From contig NZ_JBJZOI010000012.1 in the NCBI RefSeq assembly GCF_047200635.1, positions 124,001-188,000 of the forward strand: 64,000 bases of DNA, in the 5' to 3' direction. This document shows, in pieces, positions 61,525 to 64,000 of this stretch. Position 1 is the stretch's first letter. Each line of letters opens with the position of its first letter. Under the pieces are notes generated by a model that had not been told where the DNA came from, did not search any database, and was given only the letters and a program-made list of their open reading frames with translations. The position numbers and the translations under genes are program-made. Source of the stretch: Saccharopolyspora_C sp047200635 (GTDB lineage Bacteria > Actinomycetota > Actinomycetes > Mycobacteriales > Pseudonocardiaceae).

Positions 61525-61530
61525 TATAGG
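61525..61530 (+). promoter_or_regulatory. -10 element of the HxlR gene, leaderless transcript likely
   Basis: TATAGG ends six bases before the ATG at 61537, which places the transcription start on or near the start codon. No ribosome-binding site is seen, in agreement with a leaderless mRNA. Confidence 0.5.
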
Positions 61531-61536
61531 TACCTC

Positions 61537-61905
61537 ATGGTTACCGAACTGGTCCCGAACGTGCACGATCCCGCCTGCCCCACCCGCGTGGTGCTCGACC
61601 GCGTCGGCGACCGGTGGACGTCGCTGGTCGTGCTGAACCTGGCCGACGGCCCGCTGCGCTTCACGCGGCTGCGCTCCGCGATCGGCGGCGTGGCGCCGAA
61701 GGTGCTCACCCAGACCCTGCGCGCGATGGAGCGCGACGGCCTGCTCAACCGGACCGCGCACGCCGAGGTTCCACCGCGGGTGGAGTACGAGCTCACCGAG
61801 CTGGGGCAGTCGCTGCGCGAGCCGATCCGGGCCATCACCGGCTGGGCCGAGGCGCACGTGAGCGAGATCCTCGCGGCCCGCGAGCGCTACGACGAGGAGC
61901 GCTGA
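61537..61905 (+). CDS. HxlR-family transcriptional regulator
   Basis: This 122-residue winged-helix protein has the family pattern CPTRVVLDRVGDRWTSLVVL, RFTRLRSAIGGVAPKVLTQT and LLNRTAHAEVPPRVEYELTE. A single cysteine, Cys14, sits where redox- and aldehyde-sensing relatives (YodB, HypR) have theirs, so it may sense electrophiles. It is divergent from the NmrA-like reductase and shares a palindromic region with it. Confidence 0.93.
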   Translation: MVTELVPNVHDPACPTRVVLDRVGDRWTSLVVLNLADGPLRFTRLRSAIGGVAPKVLTQTLRAMERDGLLNRTAHAEVPPRVEYELTELGQSLREPIRAITGWAEAHVSEILAARERYDEER

Positions 61906-62170
61906 CCACCGCTGCCCCACCCGGGCGGCACCCCCGCCGCACGCGGGCTCTAAACTGTTCGGGTTGCCTCGGCGAGGCCGGGTCCTGCCACCCGGCGTGA
62001 TCGACGCGGCGGCGCGGTGTTCGCCCTCGTGGACGCGAAGGACGCACCGGTGCCGTCCGCACCAGGTGCCGCCCCGTCCGGTACGCGCCGCCCACGCCCA
62101 GTGGTTCACCCGCCGCCGCAGGCCGCCGACCAGTTACCGTTCCGCCCGACGTCACGAGGAGTGCACCACC

Positions 62171-62797
62171 GTGTCCGAGGTACGTATTTCCGTCGAACCG
62201 CGCACCGAGTTCGGCAAGGGCGCCGCCCGTCGCACCCGCCGCGCAGGCAAGATCCCCGCGGTGCTGTACGGCCACGGCTCCGACCCCAAGCACCTGTCGC
62301 TGCCCGCGATCGAGTTCGCCCGCGCGGTCCGCTCCAACGGCCAGAACGCGGTGCTGACCCTCGAGGTCGCCGGCTCCGCCGACGAGCTCGCGCTGACCAA
62401 GACCATCACCGCGCACCCGATCAAGAACTACATCGAGCACGTGGACCTGCTGCTGGTCAAGCGCGGCGAGAAGGTCACCGTGAACGTGCCGATCGTCCTG
62501 GTCGGCGACGCCGCCCCGGGCACCCTGGTCACCCAGGACCTCAACGACCTCGAGGTCGAGGCCGAGGCGCTGCACATCCCGGAGCAGTTCGAGGTCTCGG
62601 TCGAGGGCGCTGAGGACGGCACCCGGATCCACGCCTCCGACGTGAAGCTGCCCCGCGGCGTCACCCTCACCACGGAGGGCGAGTCCCTGATCGCCGCGAT
62701 CAGCGAGGCGCCCTCCGCCGCCGACATGGAGTCGGAGATCGACACCGAGGGCGCGGGCGTCGTCGAGGACGAGCCCGAAGAGGGCTCCGAGGCCTGA
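62171..62797 (+). CDS. rplY: 50S ribosomal protein L25/general stress protein Ctc
   Basis: This 208-residue protein binds 5S rRNA. The L25 domain (about 1-95) contains EFGKGAARRTRRAGKIPAVL and YGHG, and the TL5-type C-terminal domain begins NVPIVLVGDAAPG. An acidic tail (VEDEPEEGSEA) ends it. The GTG at 62171 has GAGGAG nine bases upstream. The next gene is pth, as usual. Confidence 0.96.
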   Translation: MSEVRISVEPRTEFGKGAARRTRRAGKIPAVLYGHGSDPKHLSLPAIEFARAVRSNGQNAVLTLEVAGSADELALTKTITAHPIKNYIEHVDLLLVKRGEKVTVNVPIVLVGDAAPGTLVTQDLNDLEVEAEALHIPEQFEVSVEGAEDGTRIHASDVKLPRGVTLTTEGESLIAAISEAPSAADMESEIDTEGAGVVEDEPEEGSEA

Positions 62798-62815
62798 GCC
62801 CACGACGTCGGGCAG

Positions 62816-62849
62816 GTGACCGGGGCGCGGTGCGCCGCGTCCCGGTCAC
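62816..62849. terminator. Hairpin between rplY and pth
   Basis: A 15-bp stem with one G-T pair (62816-62830 with 62835-62849) and loop TGCG follows rplY. It may reduce read-through into pth. Confidence 0.75.
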
Positions 62850-62949
62850 CCCGGCCCCGTCGTGATCCGCGCGGTCCGTCCGCGCACCCCCTCGGCGAAC
62901 TCCGCGTCGGGGGTACCCCGCCCTGACCGCCTGTCGAGGACGCAGCCTG

Positions 62950-63525
62950 GTGACCACTCCTGACGCTCCCGCGCTCATCGTCGGCCTGGGCAACCCGGGA
63001 CCTCGCTACGAAGGCAACCGGCACAACGTCGGCTTCCTCGTCGTCGACGAGCTCGCGTCCCGGATCGGCGGCAAGTTCAAGGCGCACAAGGCGGGCGCCG
63101 AGGTCGTCGAGGGCAGGCTCGGGTCCCGCCGCGTGGTGCTGGCCAAGCCTCGCTCGTTCATGAACCTCTCCGGCGGTCCCGTCTCCGGTGCCGCGAAGTT
63201 CTTCAAGGTCGCCCCCGACTCGATCATCGTCGTGCACGACGAGCTCGACCTGCCCTACGGCGCGGTGCGGCTCAAGCTCGGCGGTGGCGAGAACGGGCAC
63301 AACGGGCTGCGCTCGATCACCAAGTCGCTGGGCACCAGGGACTACCTGCGAGTGCGCTTCGGCGTGGATCGGCCGCCGGGCCGGATGGATCCGGCCGACT
63401 ACGTGCTCAAGGACTTCTCCGCCGCGGAGCGCAAGGATCTCGGCTACTTCGTCGACCTCTGCGCCGACGCCGCGGAGGCCCTGGCCACCGACGGCTTGGA
63501 GCCGGCCCAGAACCGCTTCCACTGA
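62950..63525 (+). CDS. pth: Peptidyl-tRNA hydrolase
   Basis: This 191-residue enzyme frees tRNA from drop-off peptidyl-tRNA. The signature GLGNPGPRYEGNRHNVGF holds the catalytic His and Asn. The second motif VVHDELDLPYGAVRLKLGGG has the catalytic Asp, and ENGHNGLRSITKSLG follows. The GTG at 62950 has GAGGA about ten bases upstream. Confidence 0.97.
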   Translation: MTTPDAPALIVGLGNPGPRYEGNRHNVGFLVVDELASRIGGKFKAHKAGAEVVEGRLGSRRVVLAKPRSFMNLSGGPVSGAAKFFKVAPDSIIVVHDELDLPYGAVRLKLGGGENGHNGLRSITKSLGTRDYLRVRFGVDRPPGRMDPADYVLKDFSAAERKDLGYFVDLCADAAEALATDGLEPAQNRFH

Positions 63526-63589
63526 GCCCGCGCGACGACGCCTCGTGGATCAGCTCGATCCCGGACGAGGAAACCCGCCGGGGTTCCAC

Positions 63590-63608
63590 CCGGCCCCGAA
63601 CGGGCCGG
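63590..63608. terminator. Hairpin between pth and acyl-AMP ligase
   Basis: A perfect 7-bp stem (CCGGCCC/GGGCCGG) with loop CGAAC lies between the convergent genes. A second imperfect stem lies just to its left (63570-63588). Confidence 0.55.
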
Positions 63609-63628
63609 CCGAGGCCGGTTCCTGATCC

Positions 63629-64000
63629 TCACCCCGCCAGCTCCGGCACGAGGGAGGCCGTGGCGGCTCGTCGCAGCTTGCCGGACGGGGTTTTCGGCAG
63701 CGTGCCCGGTTCCAGCACCACCACGGCGGCGGGTCGGGCCCCGACCGCTCGGACCACGCTGGTGGTGACCTCCTGGCGCAGCGCCTTCTCCGCCTCCTCC
63801 GTCCGCGCGCCGGCGGACTCCAGGACCACCGCGAACCGCTCCCGGCGGCTGCCCGCGTCGAGCCGGACGGCGGCGGCGTTGCCCGCCCGCACCCCGGCCA
63901 CCTCCCCGGCCGCGCGCTCGACGTCCACCGGGTAGATGTTGCGGCCGCCCATGATGATCACGTCCTTGCGCCGCCCGCAGACGACGACCTGGCCGTCCAC
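63629..64000 (-). CDS. Fatty acyl-AMP ligase / acyl-CoA synthetase, C-terminal end (runs off right edge)
   Basis: The visible 123 residues are the C-terminal domain of an ANL adenylating enzyme. The hinge motif GRRKDVIIMGGRNIYPVDVE is followed by KTPSGKLRR, which holds the catalytic lysine. The IxxGxNxYPxDVE form is typical of fatty-acyl-AMP ligases and related long-chain acyl ligases. The N-terminal part lies beyond base 64000. In M. tuberculosis an acyl-AMP ligase gene (Rv1013) sits next to pth in the same orientation relation. Confidence 0.88.
   Translation of the reverse strand: MDGQVVVCGRRKDVIIMGGRNIYPVDVERAAGEVAGVRAGNAAAVRLDAGSRRERFAVVLESAGARTEEAEKALRQEVTTSVVRAVGARPAAVVVLEPGTLPKTPSGKLRRAATASLVPELAG

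Noticed and set aside
1..64000. Signs of a prophage, transposon or integrated element
   Set aside because: No transposase, integrase, terminal repeats or att-like duplications next to either tRNA were found by eye.

Overview
The window is high-GC actinobacterial chromosome. Codons end almost always in G or C, GTG and TTG starts are common, and tRNA-Gln(UUG), mfd, glmU, prs, rplY and pth lie in the order typical of Actinobacteria. A non-mycobacterial member of the Pseudonocardiales such as Saccharopolyspora or a relative fits best; this is inference from gene content. From memory, the right half is co-linear with the Mycobacterium tuberculosis block Rv1013 (acyl-AMP ligase)-pth-rplY-prs-glmU-TetR-mfd-mazG-lpqU-eno-ftsB-like-DUF501-ppx. 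The left edge (cystathionine beta-synthase, GDSL esterase, thiolase) resembles Rv1074-Rv1077. About 30 kb of less conserved genes lies between these two anchors. I see no insertion sequence, prophage, CRISPR array or integrase.

Layout. 1-4.1 kb: end of cystathionine beta-synthase, SGNH hydrolase, thiolase, Bax-inhibitor-type membrane protein. 4.5-6.6 kb: a wall-anchored SpaA-type protein overlapping its own class E/F-like sortase. 6.7-12.3 kb: YidC insertase, a parS-like site, RecQ, an orphan histidine kinase and a macrolide-type glycosyltransferase. 12.5-19.1 kb: DUF2165 protein, a two-gene glycan cassette (GT4 glycosyltransferase and pyruvyl transferase), and a very large HTH-nSTAND-WD40 protein. 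19.6-21.3 kb: a tRNA with UAA anticodon but a short variable loop, then an ATP-grasp peptide ligase preceded by a 42-codon gene that looks like a RiPP (graspetide-type) precursor with its own palindrome-flanked promoter. 21.4-27.6 kb: type II NADH dehydrogenase, a VapBC-like pair, family 5 uracil-DNA glycosylase, an S10 peptidase with a TTA codon, and a SAM methyltransferase. 27.7-33.3 kb: a complete dipeptide ABC transporter operon.

33.5-51.1 kb is mostly leftward housekeeping: Ppx, three related lytic transglycosylases (one with a long repetitive tail), AidB-like acyl-CoA dehydrogenase, DUF501, FtsB/DivIC, enolase, MazG, a SurA-like lipoprotein, an LCP wall ligase and Mfd. Many act on the cell wall or division. 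51.4-55.5 kb: TetR regulator, acyl-CoA desaturase with a clear operator-like palindrome, tRNA-Gln and a GGDEF protein. 55.5-64 kb: glmU-prs, a nitroreductase paired with an atypical Nramp-family transporter, an HxlR regulator divergent from an NmrA-type reductase with a shared palindrome, rplY, pth and the end of an acyl-AMP ligase.

The strongest candidates for something new are the ATP-grasp/42-codon pair with its operator promoter (19.9-21.3 kb), the neighbouring class-I tRNA(UAA), and the nSTAND-WD40 protein.
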